The notes beneath the pieces were generated by a model. That model worked only from the letters and a program-made list of their open reading frames with translations, did no database searches and was not told the DNA's origin. DNA of 35,557 nt from JBHELG01 sp046263195. GTDB taxonomy: Bacteria; Actinomycetota; Nitriliruptoria; Nitriliruptorales; JAHWKO01. The translations under genes were made by a program, and so were the position numbers. The first letter of the stretch is position 1. The number at the start of each line of letters is the position of its first letter. Below, piece after piece: positions 24,907 to 31,624 of this stretch. The DNA lies in assembly GCA_046263195.1 (NCBI GenBank), contig JBHELG010000060.1, positions 1 through 35,557 on the forward strand. The letters are read 5' to 3'.

Positions 24907-25560
24907 TCAATCGTTGAATTGACCCTGCCCTCCCACCGCCTTCGGCGGCAGCCCCAGGAATTGACCCTGCCCTCCCACCGCCTTCGGCGGCAGCCCCAGG
25001 AATTGACCCTGCCCTCCCGCCGCCTTCGGCGGCAGCCCTGCCATGGCGGAGGGCAAGCTCCACAGCAGCGACGTGAAAGTGGCGCCAGCGAGGATGGCCA
25101 TCAGCACCACCCCAGCCGGCAGTGCCTGGAGCGTCGGCCCGTCGACCGCTGCCAGAAGCGCGAAAGCGGCTGCAGCTGCCAGGGCAAGCGTCCGAGCAAC
25201 CGTGCCGCGGTTCGCAGGCACACTGTCACTACTGCAGCCACAAGGAGCGTCCCCGGCCCGTGTCAGCAGAGACGCGACGTACCAGGTGTACACCGCGTAG
25301 GTCACCAGGGCCCCGCCCGTCAGGATGCGGACAAGTACCCGTGGACCCACCACTGCGGAGACGAGCCCCCCGGTGCCGAGCGCGAGCTCATAGCAGGCGA
25401 TCAGGCTCGCAAGCCTCGCGCAGGTAAGAGGGTCGATACCGAAGCGCAGATGCAGCGCCGAGCCCAGCAAGCTGTCATCTCGTAGGTGCCGGTAACCAGC
25501 GAGCGCGAGCGTCGCGAAGATGAGAATGGTTGCCGAGACCAGGAGGAACTCGAGAGACAT
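24907..25560 (-). CDS. MauE/DoxX-like redox membrane protein with a repeated C-terminal tail
   Basis: This 217-residue protein has about four or five hydrophobic helices and, after the third, the motif APCGCSSDS with C107 and C109. That Cys-Gly-Cys next to a helix end is typical of MauE-type proteins, which shuttle electrons for disulfide formation outside the membrane. Other Cys residues (47 and 56) lie in helix regions. From about residue 175 to 214 the tail consists of three copies of GLPPKAVGGQGQFL, encoded by 42-bp repeats, followed by the stop. It begins 19 bases after the unknown 230-residue gene and ends 14 bases before the MauD-like start, so it belongs to one operon. Confidence 0.82.
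   Translation of the reverse strand: MSLEFLLVSATILIFATLALAGYRHLRDDSLLGSALHLRFGIDPLTCARLASLIACYELALGTGGLVSAVVGPRVLVRILTGGALVTYAVYTWYVASLLTRAGDAPCGCSSDSVPANRGTVARTLALAAAAAFALLAAVDGPTLQALPAGVVLMAILAGATFTSLLWSLPSAMAGLPPKAAGGQGQFLGLPPKAVGGQGQFLGLPPKAVGGQGQFND
24917..25042. repeat. Three tandem 42-bp units in the MauE-like tail
   Basis: Units at 24917-24958, 24959-25000 and 25001-25042; the first two are identical and the third varies at several bases. Each contains the dyad CCGCC-TTC-GGCGG. The period of 42 keeps the frame, giving 14-residue repeats in the MauE-like gene on the minus strand. Confidence 0.95.
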
Positions 25561-25579
25561 GATCGCGACCTCCCAGCCC

Positions 25580-26272
25580 CTATGTGGTCCATTCCAGGAC
25601 AAGGCCGTCGAGAAGATCGAGCACCTCCCCGTCTGTGATGTCGGGTCTCGGGAGGAGCACCCCGACCACGGTCTGCGTGACGTACACGTAGTACGGGGCG
25701 CCATTGCCGTGCTCGTCTTTGAACACTTCTCCGCCTTGAACGCGGGTTCCCTCCCATGGCGGAAGCCAGCCGCCGCTGTTACGGGTGAGTTGGGCACACT
25801 CGAGCGGCCCGATTCCGGTAATGTCCTTCGTCACCTCAGCTGGCCGTGAGAGAGTCACTCCTGCCCCCTGCTTGGGGGTCATCTTCACTCCGAACTCGGT
25901 GACGTCCAGATGCAGTTGTTGGAACATCGTCAGCGTCTCGCCGATGCTCTTGTGGTACGTGAAGGTGGTCAGCGAATACTGCGCTGCCTGCCAGGTCGCA
26001 ACGACGACATCGGCGGTCGACTTGTAGCTCGGGTCGAGTAGCCGGCGCCCCGCCATTCGCAGCTGTCCACCCCCCAGCTCGAACTCTTCGCTGTACGACT
26101 CGATGCCGAAGTTGGCGAGGAAGGCCTCGCCAAGCTCGACATGACCGGAGGTGAACTCGTGCAGCGAGCCAGCGATGCTCAACGCAACGGACGCGGTAGC
26201 CGGGCCGGTTATGTCGGCGTGCTCGAATCCGAGAAGACCTCCGACCAGGGCCTGGTGCCAGCTGCGACCCAT
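25580..26272 (-). CDS. Unrecognised 230-residue protein at the head of the Mau-like operon
   Basis: Soluble by composition, with no signal peptide, membrane helix or cysteine cluster (a single Cys, in LECAQLTRN). The N-terminal half alternates helix-like hydrophobic stretches (GPATASVALSIAGSLHEF); the C-terminal half looks beta-rich (APYYVYVTQTVVGVLLPRPD) and ends LLDGLVLEWTT. ATG at 26272 has GGAG ten bases upstream. It is 19 bases from the MauE-like start, so it is probably the first cistron. It could be a sensor, chaperone or enzyme working with the exported protein; I cannot say which. Confidence 0.72.
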   Translation of the reverse strand: MGRSWHQALVGGLLGFEHADITGPATASVALSIAGSLHEFTSGHVELGEAFLANFGIESYSEEFELGGGQLRMAGRRLLDPSYKSTADVVVATWQAAQYSLTTFTYHKSIGETLTMFQQLHLDVTEFGVKMTPKQGAGVTLSRPAEVTKDITGIGPLECAQLTRNSGGWLPPWEGTRVQGGEVFKDEHGNGAPYYVYVTQTVVGVLLPRPDITDGEVLDLLDGLVLEWTT

Positions 26273-26384
26273 AGCGTCGGTTCTCCAGAGAGCATGGAAT
26301 GATGTCGCCTAGCACCAGCTACGGCGCGCGCGGATGCTAGCAGCAGACGTGCGATTCCAAGCTCATTTCCGGCGGCTACGCGCA

Positions 26385-26412
26385 GCGATAGCCCCCTGCA
26401 GACCAGTGTCAA
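26385..26412 (-). promoter_or_regulatory. Candidate promoter for the Mau-like operon
   Basis: Reading the minus strand, a perfect TTGACA (26412-26407) is followed after 16 bases by TATCGC (26390-26385), about 110 bp before the ATG at 26272. The -10 match is weak; the position and perfect -35 support it. Confidence 0.4.
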
Positions 26413-26434
26413 CGGAGACACGTCGCCGGGCCGA

Positions 26435-27061
26435 TCAAGCGTTGTCGCTGCCGTGCTCGGATGCTCTCTTGCCCTCCAAGGCGAACCATCCGACCCGCAA
26501 CCATGCGTTCCCACGTCGCACGAGAGCCTGACCGAGATACATGTCGTCGCCGATCTGCACGAGCTCGTCGGCTATGCGTCGGATGGGCCAGCTCGGGTTC
26601 TCCGCCAAGTCGTAATCGATGCGCAGGACGGGAACGTTTGCGAGCAATTCACTCGGGCGCGCATCGGTACGAAAACGTAAGGCCAGGAACGTGCCCGGAC
26701 GATCATCGGTCATGCCCTCGTAGCGGGGAAACAGCAGTCGCAGGAGCCCACGTGCTGAATCCGAGAACCAGTTCCAACCGGAAGCCCCGCCAGCGTCGAA
26801 GATCTTGCCCCGCCACGGCATCCATACTCGGGCCAGCGGGGCGAACAGAGGGTCCATCACCCAGCCGAGGGTCGTGGTGAGAAAGTGGCCCGAGGTGCGC
26901 CCATCCAGGGCTTCCGGCATCTTGCCGGACCGGAAGCAGGCCTGGAGTTGAGCCCGTGCGGCCGCGCGGTCGACCGCCAAGGTCGTTACCGCCCGCCAGC
27001 ACGCCTTCGAGACCACGAGCTCGAGATCGGTGGGCGGCGACACTGCTCGAACGGCCCTCAA
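26435..27061 (-). CDS. Hypothetical protein of 208 residues coupled to the YbaK-type gene
   Basis: No recognised family. The sequence is rich in Trp, Arg and Gly in its middle (GRTSGHFLTTTLGWVMDPLF, then WMPWRGKIFD and GASGWNWFS), followed by a pattern consistent with a beta-barrel or lipocalin-like fold (TFLALRFRTD, VLRIDYDL, DDMYLGQAL). There is no signal peptide. The only likely start is TTG at 27061 in a TTGA overlap with the YbaK-type stop, so expression would be coupled. Low-confidence guesses such as a lipid- or ligand-binding protein are not supported further. Confidence 0.68.
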   Translation of the reverse strand: MRAVRAVSPPTDLELVVSKACWRAVTTLAVDRAAARAQLQACFRSGKMPEALDGRTSGHFLTTTLGWVMDPLFAPLARVWMPWRGKIFDAGGASGWNWFSDSARGLLRLLFPRYEGMTDDRPGTFLALRFRTDARPSELLANVPVLRIDYDLAENPSWPIRRIADELVQIGDDMYLGQALVRRGNAWLRVGWFALEGKRASEHGSDNA

Positions 27062-27525
27062 TGCGGCTCGGTCGCGATGTCGACGATTCGCGGTTGTACG
27101 AGCCTGACATAGTCGTCCACGGCCAGCTCCAAGGTCTCCGTGTGAGAACAGTCGCGGCAGACCATGCGGTCGCGCTCCCGCATGCTCCGGTCGAGCAGCA
27201 CCGGCATGCCATAGAGGTTTCCGAACGGCGGCTCCGCGCCTGTCTCACAGCCGGGGAAGGAGCCGGTGAACTCGGATTCGGCCGCGAGGCGCACGCCTCC
27301 GCCGAGCACGGATCGTGCCTTGGCGAGGTCGACGTTCACAGGGGCGGGCACCACTGCCATGACGAGGTCGCCGTTCAGTTTGAGGATCACCGATTTGGCG
27401 AAGTCCCAGCCGCTGACGCCTTCTGCGTGAGCCACCTCGTGAGCGGGAATGGCCCGCTCGTGGGTGTGGACCTCGTACGTAACGTCGTTCTCCTCGAGGT
27501 ATTCGTGCACCCTTGGCACCGTCAT
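27058..27525 (-). CDS. YbaK/ProX-type aminoacyl-tRNA deacylase
   Basis: This 155-residue cytoplasmic protein hydrolyses misacylated tRNAs, typically Ala- or Cys-tRNA(Pro), to prevent mistranslation. Family landmarks are VPRVHEYLEE, the His-rich THERAIPAHEVAHAEGV, the conserved Lys region WDFAKSVILKLNGDLVMAVVP and the C-terminal FPGCETGAEPPFGNLYGMPV. A C-X2-C pair (VCRDCSHTETL) follows. GGAGG six bases upstream fixes the ATG at 27525. Which tRNA it clears cannot be told. Confidence 0.88.
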   Translation of the reverse strand: MTVPRVHEYLEENDVTYEVHTHERAIPAHEVAHAEGVSGWDFAKSVILKLNGDLVMAVVPAPVNVDLAKARSVLGGGVRLAAESEFTGSFPGCETGAEPPFGNLYGMPVLLDRSMRERDRMVCRDCSHTETLELAVDDYVRLVQPRIVDIATEPH

Positions 27526-27650
27526 GTTCAACCTCCGGGCGCGGGGGGTCCCCGCAGATGGCATCCGATTCCGGTTACAAGCCTGCCCGGGGACGGGGTC
27601 CCCTCCACCGGCTCCCGGACCCGTCCGTTGGCCTAGGCCCAGACAAGACG

Positions 27651-28022
27651 TCACCCGATCCCGAGACCGGTCATGAAGGCGCGGATCGTCAGGCCGAAGG
27701 CGACGAAGGCACCCAGCGCGATCGGGACGTAGTCGTAGTCCTCTCGGCGCAACGCGTAGAGGCGTCCCGCAACCACCGCGATCAGTGGGAACAGCGAGCC
27801 GTACACGTAATGGAGCCAGTCTCCGACGCGATTGCCCGTGACGAGGAGCAGTATGCCGAGGCCGATCTGCACGACGAGCACCGTCTCGGTGTAATAGAGC
27901 ACCCCCCAGAACAGCTTTCCCAGTCCGCGACGACGGAAGAGTCGCGCCAGGCCCCCGTAGACGGCGAGGACGAGGAACGCCACGACGAGCGACGCCCCGA
28001 CGTAGAAGTGGACCGTGTCCAT
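27651..28022 (-). CDS. Four-helix membrane protein of unknown family
   Basis: A 123-residue protein with four hydrophobic helices (FYVGASLVVAFLVLAVYGGL, VLVVQIGLGILLLV, LFPLIAVVAGRLY and VPIALGAFVAFGL) and short charged loops (RRRGLGK, RREDYDY). Family not recognised. It starts 7 bases after the slipin stop, so it is likely the third gene of the NfeD-slipin operon. Confidence 0.72.
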   Translation of the reverse strand: MDTVHFYVGASLVVAFLVLAVYGGLARLFRRRGLGKLFWGVLYYTETVLVVQIGLGILLLVTGNRVGDWLHYVYGSLFPLIAVVAGRLYALRREDYDYVPIALGAFVAFGLTIRAFMTGLGIG

Positions 28023-28029
28023 GGCGGGG

Positions 28030-28803
28030 TCAGCGGCTGTTGCCGAGGTGGGTTGCAGCGGCGTCGGCGAGGCGGAGGATCTCCATGGGTAGCGGGAAGA
28101 TGAGGGTGGAGTTCCGCTCCGCCGACACCTCGGCCATGGTGGCGAGCACGCGCAACTGCATCGCAGCGGGATGTAGTTCGAGTGCGGCAGCGGCGTCCGC
28201 GAGGCGCTGAGCCGCCTCGAATTCGCCTTGGGCGTGGATCACCTTCGCACGCCGCTCGCGCTCCGCCTCGGCCTGACGGGCCATCGCACGCCGCATCATC
28301 TCGGGCAGCTCGACATCCTTGACCTCGACGAGCGTCACCTTCACGCCCCAAGGATCGGTCAGGTCATCGATGATGCGCTGGAGTTCGGCGTTGATGTCGT
28401 CGCGGTTCGTGAGCAGCTCGTCGAGGTCGATCTGGCCGATGACGCTGCGCAGGGTGGTCTGGGCCACCTGGGAGGTGCCGAAGAGGTAGTTCTCGATCGC
28501 GAGCACGGCTTTCACGGGATCGACCACGTTGAAGTACGTCACGGCATTGACGCGGACGGTGACGTTGTCCTTGGTGATGATGTCCTGTGACGGGACGTCC
28601 ATCGTGACGGTCCGAAGACTGACGATCTGCATGCGGTCGACGACCGGGATGAGGAAGAAGAGTCCCGGGCCTTTCGCGCCCAGGATGCGACCGAGGCGGA
28701 AGATCACGCCCCGCTCGTACTCCTGCACGATTCGCACCGCGCTCACGAGCAAGGCAGCCACGAGCACGGCCACGACGACGATTCCGATGAAGACGGGGCT
28801 CAC
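28030..28803 (-). CDS. Slipin / stomatin-like SPFH domain membrane protein
   Basis: This 257-residue protein has one N-terminal membrane helix (FIGIVVVAVLVAALLVSAVR) followed by the SPFH/Band 7 domain (VQEYERGVIFRLGR, GPGLFFLIPVVDRM, VRVNAVTYFNVVDPVKAV) and a helical oligomerisation region (MARQAEAERERRAKVIHAQG). Such proteins organise membrane microdomains and bind NfeD proteases. GTG start in a GTGA overlap with the nfeD stop. Confidence 0.93.
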   Translation of the reverse strand: MSPVFIGIVVVAVLVAALLVSAVRIVQEYERGVIFRLGRILGAKGPGLFFLIPVVDRMQIVSLRTVTMDVPSQDIITKDNVTVRVNAVTYFNVVDPVKAVLAIENYLFGTSQVAQTTLRSVIGQIDLDELLTNRDDINAELQRIIDDLTDPWGVKVTLVEVKDVELPEMMRRAMARQAEAERERRAKVIHAQGEFEAAQRLADAAAALELHPAAMQLRVLATMAEVSAERNSTLIFPLPMEILRLADAAATHLGNSR

Positions 28804-30119
28804 GACGCGTCCTCCTCCGGTTCGACGATGAGCTCGAGGTTGCGGCGTCCCACCACCCGCACGTTAGCGCCGGCACGGAGAGGCCCTCCGGTGCTGCGGG
28901 CGTTCCACCACGCCCCAGCCACGAACACCTGGGCTCCCGCGTCGTCGACCCGTCGCACTTGTCCCACCGAGCCGACCAGCGCGTCAGCGCCCGAGGCAGG
29001 GGGCCGGCGGCGCGAGCGCGCCGCGAGTACGGCCAGCCCAGCCGCCACCAGCCCGCAGAGGACCACGGTCGGGGCGAGCACGGCGATGTGGACCCCGATC
29101 CCGGTGGGGCGCTGGAAGAGGAACAGCCCGGCGAGCAGAAGCGAGACCGCCCCGCCGGCGGCGAGCACGCCAATGCCCGCAACGAACAGCTCGGCGACGA
29201 ACAGGGTCGCGGCGAGTGCGAGCAGCGCTGCGCCGACGAGGTTGACGGGCAGCACCGACAGCGCGAACAGGCCCAGCAGCAGCGAGATCACCCCTACGAT
29301 GCCGGCCGCTCCGATACCGGGTTGAGCCAGCTCATACAGCAGTGCGAGGGTTCCGAGCGACATGAGGAGGAAGGCGATGTTGGGGTCGGCGATGGTCTGG
29401 AGCAGACGGCGCACCATCGGGGTGTCGTAGACCACCAGCTCGGCGTTTGCGATGTGGAGCGCCACCAGGCGGTTGTCTCCCAGCACGACCTCCCGCCCGT
29501 CGACCTCGGCGAGCAGTTCGGGGCGGCCGTTCGTGAGCAGGTCGACGACGCGGAGCTCGACGGCCTCCTCCGCCGCGAGAGAGCGTCCCTCTCGCACCGC
29601 CTGTTCCGCGAACTCGGCGTTGCGCCCTCGCAGCTCGGCGAGGGTCCGGGCGTAGGAGACGGCGTCGTTGACGACCTTGTCGAGCACTTCTCCGCCCTCG
29701 AGGTCGATGGGGGTGGCGGCGCCGATGTTCGTACCGGGAGCCATCGCGGCGACGTGCGCAGCGCTCGTGATGAGATAGCCGGCCGAGGCCGCCCCCGCGC
29801 CTGGCGGGGAGACCCACACGATGACCGGCACCTCGGCGTTCAGGAACGTCTTGACGATGGCGCGCATCGAGGTCACGAGCCCGCCGGGCGTGTCGAGGCG
29901 TACGAGAAGTGCCGTGTGGCCGTCCCGTTGTGCGATCGCGACCGCGTCGGTGAGGTGGTCGGCCATGACCGGGGTGACCGCCCCCGACGCCTCGGTGAAG
30001 AGCACGCTCGCCTCTTCCGGGGCGGTCGGGTTGGTCGCGGCATACGTCGCCGGAGGGGCGCCTGCCAGCGCCAGCCCGCAACTGACGAGCACTGCTGCGA
30101 CGAGGGCAAGCGGCCTCAT
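28800..30119 (-). CDS. nfeD: Long-form NfeD: ClpP-like membrane serine protease
   Basis: This 439-residue protein has a signal peptide (residues 1-28), an external SppA/ClpP-like protease domain (about 35-230) with the active-site candidates S112 in AGAASAGY and K148 in LDKVVNDAVSYA, then about five membrane helices (260-390) and a C-terminal OB-fold NfeD domain (ADALVGSVGQVRRVDDAG). In archaea the homologous 1510-N protease cleaves stomatin C-terminal regions; the slipin gene downstream supports the same partnership here. Confidence 0.92.
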   Translation of the reverse strand: MRPLALVAAVLVSCGLALAGAPPATYAATNPTAPEEASVLFTEASGAVTPVMADHLTDAVAIAQRDGHTALLVRLDTPGGLVTSMRAIVKTFLNAEVPVIVWVSPPGAGAASAGYLITSAAHVAAMAPGTNIGAATPIDLEGGEVLDKVVNDAVSYARTLAELRGRNAEFAEQAVREGRSLAAEEAVELRVVDLLTNGRPELLAEVDGREVVLGDNRLVALHIANAELVVYDTPMVRRLLQTIADPNIAFLLMSLGTLALLYELAQPGIGAAGIVGVISLLLGLFALSVLPVNLVGAALLALAATLFVAELFVAGIGVLAAGGAVSLLLAGLFLFQRPTGIGVHIAVLAPTVVLCGLVAAGLAVLAARSRRRPPASGADALVGSVGQVRRVDDAGAQVFVAGAWWNARSTGGPLRAGANVRVVGRRNLELIVEPEEDAS

Positions 30120-30159
30120 GACCCTTATCCTCGCCTATCCGCGTCTTCGGGGCGCGACG

Positions 30160-30171
30160 GTTGCGTGCAAC
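30160..30171. promoter_or_regulatory. Inverted repeat between nfeD and the thiamine-binding protein gene
   Basis: GTTGC-GT-GCAAC lies in the 97-bp divergent interval 30120-30216. It could be an operator or a small hairpin. No consensus promoter or THI-box (thiamine riboswitch) signature was seen beside it. Confidence 0.25.
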
Positions 30172-30216
30172 GGCGTGACGGTGACAAGGATCGGCGTCAG
30201 AGACAAGGAGGTCGGC

Positions 30217-30507
30217 ATGCTGGCGGCGTTCTCGGTGACACCGCTCGGGGTCGGTGAGTCGGTCGGTGAGCTCGTCGCCGAAGCGGTGAAAGTCGTGCGC
30301 GACTCAGGCCTTCCGAGCGAGACGAACGCGATGTTCACGAACCTCGAAGGCGAGTGGGACGACGTCATGGCGGTCATCAAACGCTGCGTCGAAGTCGTCG
30401 CCGGCAAGGCCCCGAGGGTCAGCGTCGTCATCAAGATCGACCACCGCCCCGGCGTCGATGGCGGTCTCGAGTCCAAGGTGGACTCGGTCGAGCAGCGCCT
30501 GCGGTAA
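30217..30507 (+). CDS. MTH1187 family thiamine-binding protein
   Basis: A 96-residue ferredoxin-like-fold protein of the MTH1187/YkoF group, members of which bind thiamine or related compounds. Features are MLAAFSVTPLGVGESVGELV, SGLPSETNAMFTNLEGEWDDV (split by a turn) and VSVVIKIDHRPGV, followed by a C-terminal helix. AAGGAGG six bases upstream fixes the ATG. A cupin gene follows 82 bp downstream on the same strand. Confidence 0.85.
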   Translation: MLAAFSVTPLGVGESVGELVAEAVKVVRDSGLPSETNAMFTNLEGEWDDVMAVIKRCVEVVAGKAPRVSVVIKIDHRPGVDGGLESKVDSVEQRLR

Positions 30508-30589
30508 GGCGCCGAGGCAAACGCGGGCGGGGCCCCGAGCGGGAGGGATAGCCTGGGAGCGTCCGAGGCCCGCTGACCGGAGGTCCGAG

Positions 30590-30970
30590 GTGAAGCCGCC
30601 CAGGGTGAGCGTGAGACCGCCGCAGGACCGCCAGCCCGCCCTACCGGCGCCTGGAATCGAGCGGGAGACGGCCTACGCGGGCAACGATCGCTGGGCAGGA
30701 CTTGCGCGCACGCAGCCCGGGATGGTCTCCGGTTGGCACCACCACGATGGATGGGACACCTACGCGTACGTCGTGAGCGGCAAGCTGAGGCTCGAGTTCG
30801 GGCCCGATGGCTCGGAGACGGTCGAGGCAGGACCGGGGGACTTCGTGCACGTTCCCGCCCACACGGTGCACCGGGAAGGCAATCCGAGCGACCAGGTGGC
30901 GGACGTCATCGTCTTCCGCGTCGGAGACGGCGAGATCGTCGTCGAGGTGGACGGCCCGGACCCGGGGTAG
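30590..30970 (+). CDS. Small cupin-domain protein
   Basis: A 126-residue single-cupin barrel. Motif 1 is GWHHHDGWDTYAYVVSG with metal-ligand histidines, and motif 2 is GDFVHVPAHTVHREGN. The usual Glu of motif 1 appears as Asp. GTG at 30590 follows GGAGG by six bases. The role may be small-molecule binding or an oxygenase or isomerase; the sequence does not decide. Confidence 0.85.
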   Translation: MKPPRVSVRPPQDRQPALPAPGIERETAYAGNDRWAGLARTQPGMVSGWHHHDGWDTYAYVVSGKLRLEFGPDGSETVEAGPGDFVHVPAHTVHREGNPSDQVADVIVFRVGDGEIVVEVDGPDPG

Positions 30971-30990
30971 GCAGCGCCGATCCGAGGCTC

Positions 30991-31009
30991 CCCCTGACGA
31001 AGGCAGGGG
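30991..31009. terminator. Possible hairpin terminator between cupin and MarR genes
   Basis: CCCCTG (30991-30996) pairs with CAGGGG (31004-31009) across a 7-base loop, between convergent gene ends. No T tract is present. Confidence 0.35.
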
Positions 31010-31060
31010 CACGCCCGCGCCGGGCCCACAGGCACAGGCCCATCGGTTCTTGCCAACCGG

Positions 31061-31519
31061 TCAGGATCGGTTAGTCCTGCGGCGCTGAGCGGTGGCGATC
31101 TTGGCGCAGGCGGTCCGGAGGGCAGCCAGTTCCTCTTCCTCCAGGTCGGTGAGCCGCTCCCGCAACACCCGCACCTCCACCTCACCGGCGCGCTCCAGCG
31201 CTTCTCGTCCTTGCTGGGTGAGAGCGGCGAACGTGCCGCGCCGGTCCGAGGGACAGAGCTCACGCCGCGCCAGCCCCGCCCGTTCCATCCGGTCCACGAG
31301 ACGGGTGAGCCCGCTCTTTGTGACCGGAAGCAGCTCCGCGAGCTCCTGCATGCGTAGCCGCCGCCCGGGCGCCTCCGCGAGCCGGGCCAGGACCTCGTAG
31401 GTCAGCAACGGCAGCTCGCAAGAAGACTCGAGAGCCTCATCGAGGGCTCGCGACAGTGCCGCATGGGCACACATGAATGCCCGCCACGCCGCCACCTGCG
31501 GTTCACGACACCGCTCCAT
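31061..31519 (-). CDS. MarR family transcriptional regulator
   Basis: A 152-residue winged-helix regulator: an N-terminal dimerisation helix, then LTYEVLARLAEAPGRRLRMQ, the recognition region ELAELLPVTKSGLTRLVDRM, the wing RELCPSDRRGTFAALTQQG and a C-terminal helix. ATG at 31519 has no strong ribosome site. It is divergent from lon with 105 bp between the starts, so it may regulate itself or lon; the target is not shown by sequence. Confidence 0.92.
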   Translation of the reverse strand: MERCREPQVAAWRAFMCAHAALSRALDEALESSCELPLLTYEVLARLAEAPGRRLRMQELAELLPVTKSGLTRLVDRMERAGLARRELCPSDRRGTFAALTQQGREALERAGEVEVRVLRERLTDLEEEELAALRTACAKIATAQRRRTNRS

Positions 31520-31558
31520 GGAGCAAGGATACCAACCGCCTGATTGCCTAGTCGACTG

Positions 31559-31586
31559 TTGACAAAGCAACATATGGGGCTACCTT
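31559..31586 (+). promoter_or_regulatory. Candidate lon promoter
   Basis: A perfect TTGACA at 31559-31564, a 16-base spacer and TACCTT at 31581-31586. The palindrome AGTCGACT overlaps just upstream and could be a MarR contact. No HrcA or HspR consensus element was seen. Confidence 0.5.
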
Positions 31587-31624
31587 GCTGGCAAGCATCC
31601 GAACACGAACTGGAGTCGTAGGTC

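Noticed and set aside
30120..30216. Thiamine (THI-box) riboswitch before the thiamine-binding protein
   Set aside because: No CUGAGA core is present and the interval is too short for the full fold.
28959..30257. 432-codon plus-strand open frame
   Set aside because: Antisense to nfeD; the composition is that of a shadow frame.
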